DNA of 64,000 nucleotides from Pseudovirgaria hyperparasitica (GCF_010093815.1 NW_022985563.1:189446-253445); one strand, 5' to 3'; counted from the stretch's first letter, positions 34,186 through 46,142 are shown. Translations and numbers: made by a program. Notes: generated by a model from the letters alone, not told the origin.

Positions 34186-34608
34186 TATAGCACTGATGGT
34201 GCTACTTCTTGCGTTCGAGAACATGATATCAGGGATATGGGCATATACAAGGCGTCAAAGGCTACTCAGGAGGATACCACCAACACCTTTCAGTATTTTG
34301 AGACGATTCGAGCGTGTATTCTACTATACGACCAGATGCCCCAGGCATCATTGCATGAAAATGAAAAGTCTCGAACATGTGAAGATCTGCGGGGTCTGAA
34401 TTGCATGTGAAGATACGTCACGCGAGTTCCCGCGCTACCCCGGCCACTAGACGGATTAGGAAGATGCCTCGGTCCCTCGTTGTCATCATTGTCTATGCTT
34501 AAGAAGCCGAGTTAACATATTTCTCTCTCGGACCTCACTTCTAGCCTCCTTCGAGCCATCATTCTTCTCACGACTTCGTCCTCCTTGCACCGGACTCTAC
34601 ACACCACG
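34186..34608. other. Promoter region of the thiolase gene
   Basis: It includes CT-rich sequence at about 34520-34600 just before the thiolase ATG, typical of a fungal core promoter. Nothing else seen. Confidence 0.5.
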
Positions 34609-36164
34609 ATGGCCAACCAGACAGGAAGAAACTCATCGGGTATGTTGTTCTCTAGAGCGGTGGTGATCTCACTGCTCTATGTAGGCTACAACTAGATAGA
34701 GAATAAAAACTGATTTGGAACAGCTCAAAATCGGCTTGCGCAGGTCGGAGAGCACCTTCAGAGCTCCGGACCAAAGGGAAAGAGTGCGCTGCTCGAGAAG
34801 CATGCCGACGATGTAAGTACTATCCATATAGGACATCTGGAGTGCGGAGCGGCAAAAGCTCTAATATAGCAGCCATGGTGTATTGAGGAGGCTTCAACAG
34901 CCTCGAAGCTTGGAAGAAACAGTGCTGACATCTTGTTAGATCGTCGTGACAGCGGCGCTCCGCTCCGCAATCACCAGGGGTCGCAAGGGCGGTTTCAAGG
35001 ACACTATGCCTGCCGATATCCTCACTGGTGTCTTCAAATCTCTCATCGAACGCTCCAAGATTGACCCCAGTCTCGTCGAAGATATTGCCGTCGGTACCGT
35101 GCTGGCTCCAGGAGGTGGCGCGACTGAGTTCAGGGCCGCTGCGATCGCAGCAGGCTTCCCAGTCTCGGCTGCGGTCAAGAGCTTGAACAGGCAATGCTCA
35201 AGTGGTCTTCAGGCCTGTGTAGACGTCGCGAACGCCATCAAGGCGGGCATGATTGACGTCGGTATTGGTGCCGGTGTGGAGAGCATGACTCTACAATACG
35301 GGTGAGTCTACATCCGGGCTCCTCATGAAGCCTGAATCAAGTAGCTGATACATACATGTTTCTAGTCCTACTGCCGTGACAGAGTTCTCTGACGCTCTTG
35401 AAGAAGTCGAAGAATCTGCCAACTGCAAAGTCCCCATGGGCGTCCTTTCCGAAGACATGGCTAAGGACAAGGGTATCTCGCGTGCCTCGCAAGACGAGTT
35501 CGCCGCGCACTCCTTCCAGAAAGCAGTCAAGGCCCAAAAAGCCGGTCTCTTCAAGGAGGAGATCGCACCTCTGACCGTCAAGTGGACAGACCCCAAGACC
35601 GAGGAGGAGAAGGAGATTGTCGTAGACAAAGACGACGGTATTCGCGAGGGCATCACGCCCGAGAGTCTCGGCAAGATCAAGGCCGCGTTTGCAGCAGACG
35701 GCACAATTCACGCCGGTAACGCATCACAAGTCAGCGATGGCGCTGCCGCCGTATTACTCATGAAGCGCTCCACCGCACAGAAGCTCGGGCAGCCCATCAT
35801 CGGCAAATTCGTCAACGCAAGCGTTGTGGGCGTACCGCCACTTCTCATGGGCGTGGGCCCAGCAGCCGCTATCCCACCTGTCTTGGCCAAGACCGGTCTT
35901 GACAAGAACGACGTCGACATCTACGAGATCAACGAGGCGTTTGCGTCACAGTGCTTGTTTTGCATCAACGAGTTAGGCTTGGACCAGGCGAAGATTAACC
36001 CCAAGGGTGGCGCAATTGCGTTTGGACACCCGTTGGGTTGCACGGGCGCGCGGCAGGTCAGCACACTGCTCAATGAGCTGAGGAGGACGAAGCAGAGCAT
36101 TGGTGTTACTAGTATGTGTGTTGGTACGGGCATGGGTATGGCCGCGGTATGGGTTGCGGAATAG
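34609..36164 (+). CDS. Peroxisomal 3-ketoacyl-CoA thiolase (POT1/FOX3 type)
   Basis: The enzyme cleaves 3-ketoacyl-CoA with CoA to acetyl-CoA and a shortened acyl-CoA, the last step of beta-oxidation. Exons 34609-34639, 34724-34812, 34940-35301 and 35366-36164 give 426 residues. Exon 2 encodes RLAQVGEHL at residues 14-22, a textbook PTS2 peroxisomal signal. The nucleophile is in LNRQCSSGLQ (Cys about 126). The second site GGAIAFGHPLGCTGARQ and the C-terminal CVGTGMG complete the active site, and NEAFASQ is also kept. The length is normal. The PTS2 favours the peroxisomal beta-oxidation enzyme over the cytosolic acetoacetyl-CoA thiolase. Fatty-acid control (oleate-type) is expected from the family but no element was identified. 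Confidence 0.93.
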
Positions 36165-37922
36165 AGACTGGCTGTGTGAGTGTGGTGTATTGTACGAGTC
36201 TTCTGGTATATAGGTTTTGTATAGACGGTTTGCTACAAGTTCCATGAACTTTCTCATCTTCTGAGAACAGCGTCGTCTCCTCCTCAGTGCATCACAGGAC
36301 TCCTTTTTACAATCACACCAGTCAGCGAGATTGATCCTCCAGCTATACTCCTGTCCATGACATCCCGTCACTGTAGCTCTCCATCCTCGTCAACAACTCC
36401 AAACATCCGCACACTCACTTGGACATGTGTGTGACCCACAGCCCATACTCCGGACGAAACCTCTCGCACCGAAACGAAAACCAAAAAACTTCGGAGGTAC
36501 AAACAATTCCACAGACCTACCACTGGCTGTGTATATATCACTATCCGCCATACATCCAGCCCAGTCAATAGACCTACCCTACTCGTAGGCCCAGATGTAG
36601 AGAACGCCGGGCGTATCCGACCGTATACAGATAGAGAAGTTATATGTATATGAACATTCCCATTGTGCTTTTCAATCTTACGAATACTTGGACACACGAA
36701 AGAAAATATATCTTACTCAGACTCCTAGCCTGGGTATGAAGTCTGCTTGGCTTGTTGAATGACAATACATGGTATTGAACAAGGAATAAGACAGACTTGA
36801 GCATTGTGTGGGTGAGGAACGGGTTATGTCATAGTTGAAGAAAATGATTTGCTGTGTAGAGCCTTACGAGTGTGTTGTTTAGTGGTATTGGGTTCACGCA
36901 TTGAGATCTGCTGATTATAGGATACAGGGATGTGTGTCGGCAGGCTCTATATAGAGAGGTATACTATTGTCTTCTTGTTTCTGTCACGGCTTTCTATATG
37001 TAGGGCACTTATTATGGCTTATTCTAGACAAACATAGCTACGTATATGTGAAGTTCACAGGTCATGGCTTTATTTTCGTACGGTATGGGACCCATGAGAA
37101 TCGCCAGTCCTAGCGAAGCACTACTGCTACAGTTCTGGGATGGTAATACCCATCATGTGCGAAGTGATAGAAACAGTGCTGCTCATCATCACGATTGCAA
37201 TTTTTCTACCACTGAGTCCGTTGTCTGTCCCCTTTGCCAACTCTTACGTCTCAGAATAACTTCAATTGCATTCTTACTCGAATACAGATTTATCTGACAT
37301 GGGGCTGCTGGGTCTGTTTTGAAACATGTGGTGGATGTTCGCATAGAGGGTCGAGATTGAGAAAGAGTTTCGCGGTCTGCCCTGGAAGAGCTTTTGCGAG
37401 ATTAAGACCTGGGAATGGCGTTTGCTATATATGATGGGTGCTGCAAGCTCTGGAATTAAAAGGAATCATAATGTATACTATTCTTTGTAGATGTGAGCGG
37501 CAAGTGCCACTGAGGCTGGCTGATGTACAGACCTCAAGCAAAAACCGACTACTTCCATCCAGAACTCATCTATAACCGTGCAATGTTTGAAGCGCAAGAC
37601 TAATATTCAGGAGAGCGCTGAATTATCTTATCTCGTCATGATTCGTAGGTAATATTGCTATAAATGAAGACTTCCCAAGTTCCGTGGTGCTAGCGAGGGT
37701 ATGTGGAAAAGAGAAGAACATGATGGCCTGAGCAGGTGTGAGATCCAAGCTCGAAAAGTGTTCCGAGGCAATAAAAAAAAAGGAGACAGGGAAAGACAAA
37801 TGGGTTGCTGCTGATGCGAGAAATCGCCATATATGTTCAGAGACAGGCCACTTCAGGGAAGCATGTACGTAAAGATTCAGTCAGCCAGCTACTATGTCAA
37901 GCAAAAACTAAACTCAGTCCGG
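36165..37922. other. 1.76-kb convergent spacer
   Basis: It lies between the thiolase 3' end and the 3' end of a minus-strand gene. It is rather AT-rich, with short frames only. An A-run of nine is at about 37772. No gene or element recognised. Confidence 0.45.
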
Positions 37923-38806
37923 TCAGCCGAAAATGAGGCCATATTCGCCGTCCCCGTAAGCATCCAATTGCCTGGCTGTAGAGGTCTTGGTTGGCGAAGT
38001 CCAGACTTTGACGACCATGCCACGGCCGTTGTACCCTAGAGTCTGCCTTTAGTTGAAATCTTCTGGATGAACTTATATGACTGAACACAGTACTCACTAC
38101 AGCCTTCTGACACTTCATGAGTTGTGTTGAAGTAACCACGTTCAAAGTGGTGCGCAAAGTACCAATTGACTTGGTTTGCATGGACCGAGAATGCAAGCAG
38201 GCCCAGAATCAGAGGAAGGTCACCATTCATTCCCCCATAATAGTCTGGGGGTAGCACATCATAGTCGCGTGGGAGATGCCCGGCGGGCAGAAGCTTCTCG
38301 ACCCATCTTTGGTGTAGTCTACGGCCGCGAAGCCGATTGTGAGCGCTTCCGTATGTCGCTGTTGATGCACATGTGGTCTCATCGTGTTCGAAAGTCATGA
38401 TCTGCCAACTAGTTTCAGGGCCGTCGTGACGGGCGATAGACATGGTCCTTATCGGGGTGCCCCAGTAACTGTCCAATCCATCACCTACTTGGTGATCGAT
38501 TGCATCGTAATTCACAATCCAGAAGTAGCCTGAATGGTAGTAGATAGAAAAAGTCTTGTACTCCATGGCATCGCGCGGGAGTCCATCGGTCTTCAATGAG
38601 ACGCCATCGCAGTAGAAGACCAAGCTATCCTCCCCAGAAGAAATGTTTCCGCCAGATGGTCTGGGGGGAGTCCAGTGTCCTCGTGAATCAGTGTTAGGCC
38701 TATGATCGGGAGCCTCTCGCATTCCACGTATCCAGAAGTAATAAGAGGGCTGAGCAATGGTCAATTGGCATTTCGCAGGAGGACAGTAAGGGGCACATAC
38801 TGCCAT
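37923..38806 (-). CDS. Hypothetical protein, two exons
   Basis: Exons 38098-38806 and 37923-38035 give 273 residues. The intron has a strong GTGAGT donor and a CTCTAG acceptor, and the second exon reads sensibly as YNGRGMVVKVWTSPTK to an ending EYGLIFG. The protein starts MAVCAPYCPPAKCQLTIAQP and is rich in Tyr, Trp and His. It has a motif PPDYYGGMNGDLPLILGLLA that could be a membrane-associated or buried helix. The ATG at 38806 follows a possible acceptor, so an upstream exon with a signal peptide could be missing. I do not recognise the family. Confidence 0.5.
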
Positions 38807-41676
38807 TACACTAGTTTGTACCACGAGCAGATTTGAGCCTGACACAGGGATTCGGCAAATAAGGAGCTCTGGTCAGAGCTACGGTGTCCATTATCCGGTA
38901 AGTCTTGACGAGCTTTATGCCTGGGAAGCCAGCTATGCGGCTCAACAGCTTCCAATCAATAGGCGCCCAGAATGCTACTGGAGGGGTTAAGTATGGAATC
39001 CATCTTGAGAGGAGACTTGTGACCAGATTCATGACGTGGAGTATGAGAGAGACGACGGATCATCCAATGCACTGGAAGGGTGCGATAAAGGTAGATCGCT
39101 TCACTGGACGCACCAAGCCAGTGCAAGGATAACATCGGGTGTTGCGCTGAATATAGTCCAATACTTGATTGTCCTTGATGCAGACCCCGCAGTGTTGCAA
39201 TATGTGGCACACCCTTGGTATCGCGTCTAACAGAGAAAGAAGCCTGTGTCCCATCCTTTGCGTTGTCATCGACAGAAGAGGTCCGCTAAAGTCGCCAGGC
39301 TTTCAAGTAGGAGACTCGTCGTGGAGATATCGCTGGATGGAGGTGAAGTGAGAGCCATGTTGAGCCCTTTTAGGCGCGCGGTTCCAAATGGGCATCGGTA
39401 GTTGGGCTGTGTTTTCTCGTGCTGGAGTTCACTGCGTGCAGACTACATATCTTAGCGGCGCTGCTAGCAATGGCCAGCATTGAGTGGAACGGTTGCGAAG
39501 ACAGATCCGTCCTTCCGCGAAAGTGGCAAATTCTTGCTAGAGACTGGGAAGCTCGTATTTGGAGGCTGTCCTGATGTATAGACAGATGATGATCAGACGA
39601 TATGGTGGATGTATCGTCGGCAGACGAACGGCCGTTTCAGACAGTATTGAAACCTGCCTGGAAATTTCACATGTCTCGTGCCTGTTTCCAAGATGTCAAT
39701 GACTATGAATTGATTCTTGATGTTCGAATTGGGCCGAAGTCGCTAAAGACGCGTAAGGCTGATCATCGCTGGTCTGGTGCAGGGAATGCAGAATACTTAG
39801 CAAGCCTTTCGTCGGCTAACACCGATAAGATGTTGCCAGCCCACAGACCGAGGGTCTTTGGAACGTATTATGAGACTAAACATGAGATGTAGGACCTCCT
39901 GAAAGAGCACAGGATGTGCGTTCTCTTTATACTTACTCGCGTCTACTGCCTCGAGCGATAAGACTGACGACACAGCCATTGAGCGCAAAGGAGGCCTCAG
40001 TCGTAGCACGACACTAGAACAAGGCAACCATCTTCCCGGTCCCAGGCTCACCGGACGCATTAGAGGAGCGCCAGCGATCGATGCGCTTGATTCAGTCTCA
40101 CTCTAATATCCACTGCCAATGCACCCTCAGAGAGACCAGCTACGACTCGTGATCACACAAGCCGATAAGCAAAGAAGCAGAGACGAACGGACCTCAAAAG
40201 CTTTGTACTGTTGACCGTTGTTTGCGAACGCCAGGATAGATTCATCCCAGATCGTGACTGAACGCGCATAAGCATCGTAAGATGATCAAAGGGACAAGAG
40301 CGGAGTAGGAGATGCGCTGTTGAATGCGGCGGATGCATAGTGGAGACCTCTGGCCCAGTCATGGACGGCTTTTTGATCACCAAGAACAAAAATTGCTGTC
40401 AAGACCCCGCCAAACGCAGCAAGACCTGGCTTGAATCCCAGCATGTTCCATGACATGCGCGATGTCCGACTGGTGATGACGAAAGTGTACGTATCAGGAG
40501 ATCTTCGCCGTGATAGTCGTGCATGGCCTAACTAGAGTCATTCCAAGGGCTCGTACGAGCCACAACTGGGTGAAGTTGGCACAGAGCCAAGCTACCGCGT
40601 AGCTAGACGGGCCGAAATTCCACTGGACGAACGACTGTTCTGGTCAGCATAAAACCGTCTATCAATCATCCTACAATGTGCCTGGGTGCTACGGCATCTT
40701 TCTGAGCATCATACTTTACTTGCCTTTGACCAGCAATAGGCCAATTTCACAACGCTAGTGACGACCTCGCAGCTTTTCCAGTCGTTCCGCGATCTTAGAG
40801 GATGGACTCGATTCTACGCTGCGCTCATTCATCGGTCTTGGGGGCCACTCGATGTAACCAACCGATCGACCAGCCGGAACACCAAGCTCTCTAAGTCGGC
40901 CGTGAGAAGGCACGTGAGCGAGCCTTTACGCCCTTGACGATGAACCATGTGGATAGACGCCTTTGGCAGATCGAAGATTCTACGAGGAGCCGAAAATGAT
41001 CGAAGATCAACCACAACTACCGTAGTTCCAACTCATCGTGTTGCCGAAAGGCCGGCCATGGACAGCGAGAACTTACAGACGTCAAGAAATGTTGCTACCA
41101 TCTATTAGACGGTCCATGTCCTCGAAACGTGTCCATGCCGGGTGACAGCTGGACGGGACGACTCGACTCTGGCCAAGAACATGACTGAGCTCTCAGACCT
41201 CAGAGTCGGCTTCGTAATCAAGGACCAACAGCTTGTCTTATCTGAATGTCACTCTTGTAACGATGGAAGAAGCCTGATAGCGGATACGATACTGGGAAAC
41301 GCCACATGGCTTCTCCGACGATGGATTTATGATCAGAGATGCTACATCGTAAGCAGATGAGAGAGGAGCAGCTGAAGAGGAGGAGAAGGAGGGAGACCAG
41401 GGAGAGTCGTACATTTAAAGACTACGGCCCCAGTAACTAGCATTATTAGTCTCGAATGTCCGGGAACAACTTTTGGCTCTTGGTGCCCTACTTGTAAGGT
41501 TATTTTGTTTGCCTGGTTTCTTGGCATATATATCAGTCACGTGCTACGCTAGCACTTCTAGAACATCTTTGTGCGAAAATTATAACCATCTCGATATACG
41601 GCGAAGAAGTCAGATCAGGGTAAATCAGTGAACTTGACAATCAGTTTACTACAGCACGACTGTTCAAACCATAATC
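38807..41676. other. 2.9-kb gene-poor tract
   Basis: Short, unconvincing frames on both strands; the plus frame at 39602-39892 has an ATG but no recognisable content. CACGTG at 41538-41543 belongs to the NOB1 promoter, 134 bases before its ATG. No mobile-element motif was found by eye, although decayed sequence cannot be excluded. Confidence 0.4.
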
Positions 41677-43017
41677 ATGTCTCTCACTAAGCCCACGCAT
41701 ACAATAATATTGGACGCTGGTCCTATAATCAAGAATGAGCCCTCGGTGTCCACACTTCTCGCTTCGTCAGAGGCTCTGGTCACAAGTCCCACAGTCATTG
41801 CAGAAATTCGGGACGCGACCACCCGAGCTCGAGTCGAAACTTTATTGAAGCCATTCTTGACCCTGCGGCAACCAAAGCCGAGCAGTCTGCAGTTCGTGGC
41901 ACAATTTGCACGAAAAACTGGTGATTATGCTGTGTTGAGCAAGACCGATCTGGAGCTCATAGCTCTCGCTTACGACATAGAGTGTGAACGCAATGACGGC
42001 GACTGGAGACTCCGAAATACTCCAGGGCAGAAACAGCTCAATGGCTCGCCGCCTCGGCAGAAAATGACCAGTGATTTGAGCTCCAACGAAGTGAAAGCAG
42101 TGGGCACAGAGAACGCATATCCAGTGGCGGACTCTCAGTCTGACGAGCAAGTGGGAGAAGACGATACCACAAATGCCAATGCGGAGGCGAATAGTGGAAA
42201 TTCTGACGCAACTGATGCACTCGCACAGAATACTGCTGATTTAGCGATCTCAAGTCTCACGACAAATCCAGTAGCTGAAGTTCCAGAGTCCATGGTTGCG
42301 GACACGTCGAATGACCCAACAGGCCAGGTTGAAGAAAATACGCCAACCACAGAAGAGTCAGAAGATCAAGCAAGCGAAGACTCTGGCTCCGAAGGTTGGA
42401 TCACGCCCGCAAACTTCAAAAAGCACCAGGCCAAGGAAGCAAACGCCGGAGCATCGGAAGAGACCCCTCAAAAAACGCTCCAAGCCGCAATAATAACCAC
42501 AGATTTCCCAATGCAAAATGTCATACTTCAAATGAATCTCAACCTCCTCTCAGGCTCTCTTCAGCGTGTCCGCAACATTCGCAGCTTCGTACTTCGTTGC
42601 CACGCATGCTTTGGCACCACGAAAGACATGACGAAGCAATTTTGCCCCAGATGTGGCAAGCCAACTCTCACAAAGGTCACGTGTACAACCAACTCGAAAG
42701 GCGAATACCAGCTTCACCTCAAAAAGAACTTCCAGTGGAACAAGCGAGGAGACCGGTATAGCATACCCAAAGCTGTGCATGGTGCCGCGCATGGACGAGT
42801 TAAAGGTGGTGGAAAGGGTTCGTGGGGCAATGAACTACTCCTGGCAGAAGATCAGAAGGAATACTCGCGCGCAGTGACGCTGGAGAAACGGCAGAAGCAG
42901 CGCGATCTCATGGACGATGATCTGCTGCCTTCAATTCTTACTGGGCAAAGGAATAACCCTACTGGGCGCCCGAGAGTTGGGGCTGGCAGGAACGTGAATT
43001 CTAAAAAAAGGAATTAG
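41677..43017 (+). CDS. NOB1: NOB1, 20S pre-rRNA D-site endonuclease
   Basis: NOB1 cuts 20S pre-rRNA at site D to make mature 18S rRNA in the cytoplasm. This intronless 446-residue protein starts with a PIN domain. IILDAGP gives the acidic Asp13, VIAEIRD gives Glu43, and SKTDLELIALAYD gives Asp91. A long acidic Ser/Glu-rich insert follows (about 130-240), then GWITPANFKKHQAKE. The zinc ribbon has CHAC at 308-311 and CPRCG at 323-327. The C-terminus has NFQWNKRGDRYSIPKAVHG and a basic tail. All catalytic and metal residues are present and the length is normal. An E-box stands 134 bases upstream. Confidence 0.95.
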   Translation: MSLTKPTHTIILDAGPIIKNEPSVSTLLASSEALVTSPTVIAEIRDATTRARVETLLKPFLTLRQPKPSSLQFVAQFARKTGDYAVLSKTDLELIALAYDIECERNDGDWRLRNTPGQKQLNGSPPRQKMTSDLSSNEVKAVGTENAYPVADSQSDEQVGEDDTTNANAEANSGNSDATDALAQNTADLAISSLTTNPVAEVPESMVADTSNDPTGQVEENTPTTEESEDQASEDSGSEGWITPANFKKHQAKEANAGASEETPQKTLQAAIITTDFPMQNVILQMNLNLLSGSLQRVRNIRSFVLRCHACFGTTKDMTKQFCPRCGKPTLTKVTCTTNSKGEYQLHLKKNFQWNKRGDRYSIPKAVHGAAHGRVKGGGKGSWGNELLLAEDQKEYSRAVTLEKRQKQRDLMDDDLLPSILTGQRNNPTGRPRVGAGRNVNSKKRN

Positions 43018-43380
43018 GTACTCAATCGCTGGAGATGAACAAAAGAACGCCCCGTATTTGAAGGGCAAAGCAATTCTATACAATAATCGATACAACTGTG
43101 CGAACGAGGTGCTATACACGATGAGAACCTGTCTAAGCATTGCAGGAAACTCATACGTATGGTTAAGGAGTCTCAGATCGCCTGTGCCGTACCAGAACTC
43201 GCTCTCGTGTGAAAATTCGTCTTGAGGAGACATGCATGCTATATTGGCCCAAAAAGAAATTCCCAGAAACTGCGGCGACGGATCTCACGATACTACCTAT
43301 CCAAAGTATCTAGAGCTCTTGAAACTACCCCAACGAACAATATACCACTATCCGCCTCCTTTGCAAATTCCATCCCTCCC
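43018..43380. other. Convergent spacer
   Basis: 3' flanks of NOB1 and of the four-exon minus-strand gene. Nothing else seen. Confidence 0.5.
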
Positions 43381-44190
43381 CTAACCAGCCAACGCACGAC
43401 GTCTAACCCGCCCAACCGCACCCCCATAAGCCAGCACAGCACCATTCAACCTATCAATCATATCCAAAGTAAACGCATGCGTCTCCTCCGCCCGCGTCGG
43501 ATTGAACACAAGCACGGCACTCTCGAAGTTCTACACAGCGTAAGCCCTCGTCCCTTCTTCAAACACCGATCTACAGAGTTCCGCCACGTACGATGACACT
43601 CCGTCTGAAGCTCTCCAGTCCCGAAACCACCCGTCCGCCGAGTCGGATAGCTCTGAATAGTCCGGCGTGTCTGTTCAGCGTGGCCATGACTCGGCCCTGG
43701 TTGCTCATATACTGAGGCTGGGTTAGCAAAGTGGTGCGCGAGAGAGGGGGGCTGAGAGCTGAGAGATGGGTGCTTACAATGCGATATCTAGTGGTTACGG
43801 TGTCTGAGTTTGTGCCGGTGGGCAGAGGTGGTGCATCGCGGATCTGGGAAGTGTAAATGTCCATGCTGGCGACTAGGCTTTCGAAGGCTTCTAAGGTATC
43901 CTTAGGATGTTAATATGTTAAAAATCTCCAAACTTGTGACATGCATGGCATACGTAAAGATGTCCTCTGTCCGTGAACAGCGCAGGGCCATCGAGAAATG
44001 TGATTGCATCGGCTGAGGCTTGCTGTGTTGCCGTCTTGGAAATCAGAGCATCCAGGTCTTGAATGAACTGGGTGGCGACAGAGGGGTCCTCAGGGGGCGG
44101 AAACTGCGACATAATTGACACCGCGAAGACAGCGATGAGAGTCGCGATAGCTTGGAGTATGTAAAGCATCTTTGGAAAACGCTTGAGCAT
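43381..44190 (-). CDS. Small helical secreted or membrane-anchored protein (HsbA-like at best)
   Basis: Four exons, all in phase 0: 43954-44190, 43778-43900, 43592-43711 and 43381-43530, giving 209 residues. The N-terminus MLYILQAIATLIAVFAVSIM is a signal peptide or anchor. The rest is predicted mostly helical: ATQFIQDLDALISKTATQQA, DTLEAFESLVASMDIYTSQI, MATLNRHAGLFRAIRLGGRV and HAFTLDMIDRLNGAVLAYGG. The four splice junctions all give clean frames, and a CTAAC branch is visible in intron 2. The helical layout recalls hydrophobic-surface-binding (HsbA) proteins, but the resemblance is weak and no motif proves it. The first intron uses a TAAG acceptor. Otherwise unrecognised. Confidence 0.6.
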
Positions 44191-44612
44191 GCAGCATTAG
44201 AGGAAGAAAAGATGAGGATTACTTCACATTATAAAGTATTGGTGTCTCTCATAAGACAAACCCAACAACCTTCAGGATGTATGATTACTTGACGAAAATT
44301 ATTGAGCGTAACTCCCGAAGGCTCAAATTTCGTGTTCATTGCACCAAAGTCGTCGCCCCATCTCCTGCTGGATTGGGGATTGGCATCTGTCGAGGCTTTA
44401 TCTGGACATCGTTGTGGTATCCCGATGTGGTACGAAAGCAAGCCCGTGGCACGAATTATCTGGCGCTCGTGACACAGTGGTCAAATGGTGATAGCGACGA
44501 GAATTGTATAGTGTTATATTGCTCTTTCCGACATCCTGTATGCGCCACCATTGCTCTCCCACGAAGATTCGCCTAACGCCATGTCCACTTTCCTCCCAGC
44601 CCGCTTTTCCCT
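44191..44612. other. Spacer between the NOP10 3' end and the helical-protein start
   Basis: NOP10 3' flank and the promoter of the four-exon gene. A plus-strand frame here looks spurious. Confidence 0.5.
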
Positions 44613-44918
44613 TTATTGACCCAGCACTCGCTTGTCCTCTGCACCTAAATTAGTAAAAATTCCGTTCGCGTCGAGTTGGAAGACATACTCTGCTGGGTTA
44701 TGAGGAGACCATATCGCTTCTTGAGAGTCACTCGGTGTCTAAAAATGCACGCGTCAGCTTGCATACGGCTGATGGGTAGGTGCTTCCACATACCTTGAGT
44801 ACTTGTCATCGGGCGAGAATCTTGCGGGATGTGCGGATTTTGCGACTTGGCTGCCGATAACTTTTTTCAGGGTGTAGATGCGCTTGCCCTCGGCGTCGAG
44901 GGTGTACATGAGATGCAT
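44613..44918 (-). CDS. NOP10: NOP10, H/ACA snoRNP subunit 3
   Basis: NOP10 is a tiny core protein of H/ACA snoRNPs that supports the pseudouridine synthase Cbf5 in rRNA modification. Exons 44794-44918, 44689-44738 and 44613-44644 give 68 residues. The sequence starts [20 protein letters not shown], continues [20 protein letters not shown] and [13 protein letters not shown], and is unmistakable for the family. Introns of 55 and 44 bases have GTATGT donors; the second has TACTAAT before TTTAG. The last exon adds a short [10 protein letters not shown] tail, slightly longer than yeast (58 residues), as in other filamentous fungi. A 5' leader intron ending at CTCAG one base before the ATG is possible. 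Confidence 0.93.
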
Positions 44919-45629
44919 TCTGAGCAGCAATTAGCATTGGGCCGCAGAGATATGAGTGGCGATCCGTACTTGGAGTTCTGGGTGGTAGGAGTTGATAGAT
45001 GAAGGGGTTTGTTGCTGCGTCCGAAGTCTTGAAGTGTGCGCGACTCTAGATTTGAAGCTCGAGAAAATTCATAGACCAGTGGACCGCCGACGTGCATCCC
45101 GCAGCTTGGCACTCCTGGCGTCACGCTAAGCCGTTTTTATCTCATAATTCCGAGATACCTTATCATATAACAGGCCGGGTCTGAATGATGAGGACTGTAG
45201 CTACATCATATAGGGGCCAAAGTATGCAACTATTGGTAGCCTTCTTCATAGACGCTGTTCGTTGTCCCGTCGAGTGTACTCGCTGAATTTATGGTTGAAA
45301 GTAAGAAGAGAATAGCATTGCATCACAGTCAAATTGGGCTTAGAATTAATCAAAGTTACGTACTAATACCGGAGTCGCTCTGGAACCGGATATTGGGTAT
45401 AAACCCAGACCAGCGAGTAGACAACGCCAACATGACATTCCTCGAGACTCATGGTGCAAAAGGGACAATATCTGGAATAGTAATATCAAAACTCATTGAC
45501 CTGACTGCTACAGCACGCCAAACCTATGCTGCCAAAGTACACTCAACCAAAGACGCCGAGAATGACCTCCCCTCCCCAAATGCCCTGTCATTCAGAAACC
45601 CCCTCTATCCAAATCGTAAATCTGTCACT
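44919..45629. other. Spacer upstream of NOP10
   Basis: NOP10 promoter and leader, then the LCL2 3' flank. A plus-strand frame at 45291-45830 runs antisense to the last LCL2 exon and is judged spurious. Confidence 0.5.
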
Positions 45630-46142
45630 TTACAGCAGCCCTTTGCGCGCAAGCTCAATCTTCCTCGCAACCTCACCAGCCTTCCACCCGCCCTTACTCG
45701 CACAAACCGCAATGCCCTCACCCAGCTCGACCTTATCCTCATTCGCAGGAAACGCACACGGGCAGTGGTGCGGGAAGTGAACACAGCTGAGCGTGCCGGG
45801 GCAGAGATATTTGTCGCAACTTGCTATTGAAGACAACACCCGCGTTAGCACAGAACACATCTACATGTACACAGACGGTAAAGATAGGATCGCATCTGAG
45901 CGCGGCGTGCGGGGCCTTTTTCTTTCATGGCAGTACATACCGGCTTCGTATTGTTGTTGGTACCAAACACTATCGCTCCTCACGTTCTGGTGCTGTTGGT
46001 GCTGCTGCTGTGGGCCCTGGCCTCCGCCATTGAACATCTGGTCGAAGAATCCGAATTGGGCGTTTGCTTGGGCGGGTAGGAGCGCGAGGCTGAAGATCAG
46101 CATTAGGAGGTCGAGGATCGTCATGGAGGTTTCAGTCGCCAT
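45630..46142 (-). CDS. LCL2: LCL2-like small secretory protein (ERAD-related)
   Basis: LCL2 (long chronological lifespan 2) is a small fungal secretory-pathway protein linked genetically to ER-associated degradation. Exons 45941-46142 and 45630-45823 give 131 residues. A signal peptide ([17 protein letters not shown]) is followed by [12 protein letters not shown], a Gln/His-rich run and [10 protein letters not shown]. After the 117-base intron come [38 protein letters not shown] and the ending [12 protein letters not shown]. The Cys-rich C-terminal half matches the whole family pattern. The GTATGT donor is strong. The molecular role remains poorly defined even in yeast. Confidence 0.92.

Noticed and set aside
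45291-45830. 179-codon plus-strand frame
   Set aside because: It overlaps the last exon of LCL2 in antisense, and its remainder is ordinary spacer.
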